Shown here: piece after piece, positions 13,401 to 13,485 of the stretch
How the letters are laid out: the number at the start of each line of letters is the position of its first letter
Position numbering within the stretch: position 1 is the first letter of the stretch
Source of the DNA: HTCC5015 sp051747425
GTDB taxonomy: Bacteria > Pseudomonadota > Gammaproteobacteria > HTCC5015
DNA: 13,485 bases
Assembly (NCBI GenBank): GCA_051747425.1
Contig: JBNJGD010000032.1
Coordinates: 1 to 13,485 of the forward strand
Direction: 5' to 3'
Notes under the pieces: generated by a model
Told to the model about the DNA's origin: nothing
The model's input: the letters and a program-made list of their open reading frames with translations, nothing else
Database searches by the model: none
Program-made: the position numbers and the translations under genes

Positions 13401-13485
13401 AATGGGATGGACCCACCCACCTTACGATCGGCTTCAGGTGAGCCATAATCGATAGCGATTACTTAAAAAGCAGGAGGGCCCATCC
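13401..13485. other. right-edge region, no gene start seen
   Basis: GGATGGACCC (13405-13414) and GGGCCCATCC (13476-13485) form an inverted pair at 9 of 10 positions, which may be the two ends of another small repeat. AGGAGGG at 13472-13478 could be a ribosome site for a gene starting just outside, but no start codon follows it inside the window. Confidence 0.3.

Noticed and set aside
13252..13446. 64-codon minus-strand frame in the right-hand gap
   Set aside because: It runs through the REP-like hairpin and the terminator structure, with no motif; more likely translated repeat sequence.
13249..13455. 68-codon plus-strand frame overlapping the candidate small RNA
   Set aside because: The GTG start sits within the first RNA stem, no ribosome site precedes it, and the frame crosses the intrinsic terminator.

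Overview
The window comes from a GC-rich Gammaproteobacterium. The evidence is the combination of TrmL, an MSHA-type pilus locus, TypA/BipA with gammaproteobacterial-style sequence, and FxsA, together with REP-like intergenic palindromes. I cannot place it more narrowly from sequence alone.

Layout. The left edge holds the 5' end of trmL on the minus strand (1-141). Diverging from it is a sigma-54-dependent response regulator (222-1607) whose receiver domain looks like the PEP-CTERM-associated PrsR type. 44 bases later starts a very tight plus-strand operon of eight genes (1652-10076): an outer-membrane secretin (mshL), an assembly ATPase (mshE), a platform protein (mshG), two tryptophan-rich inner-membrane proteins in the place of PilM/N/O-type components, a 76-residue exported protein, a large GspK/PilX-like minor pilin, a second minor prepilin and a probable major prepilin. 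Six of the junctions are stop/start overlaps or gaps of about 5 bases. Together these would build a compact MSHA-like type IV pilus or pseudopilus. No prepilin peptidase, retraction ATPase or sensor kinase lies in the window.

After a hairpin and a clear promoter comes typA (10218-12035), a translational GTPase. The convergent typA/fxsA gap (12036-12222) is filled by nested inverted repeats. fxsA (12223-12735, minus) encodes a small membrane protein. Upstream of it is a REP-like double hairpin (12829-12884), which supplies the stop codon of a 95-residue protein of unknown function (12883-13170, minus).

The last 315 bases hold no convincing protein gene. They do hold a promoter, a 9-bp stem and a strong intrinsic terminator in series on the plus strand. 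This arrangement suits an approximately 80-nt small RNA or the attenuated leader of a gene just beyond the window. A further REP-like hairpin follows.

The most interesting points are: the reordered, minimal pilus operon next to a PrsR-like regulator; EF-hand-like calcium loops in all three of its pilins; the extreme tryptophan content of its platform proteins; and the candidate small RNA.
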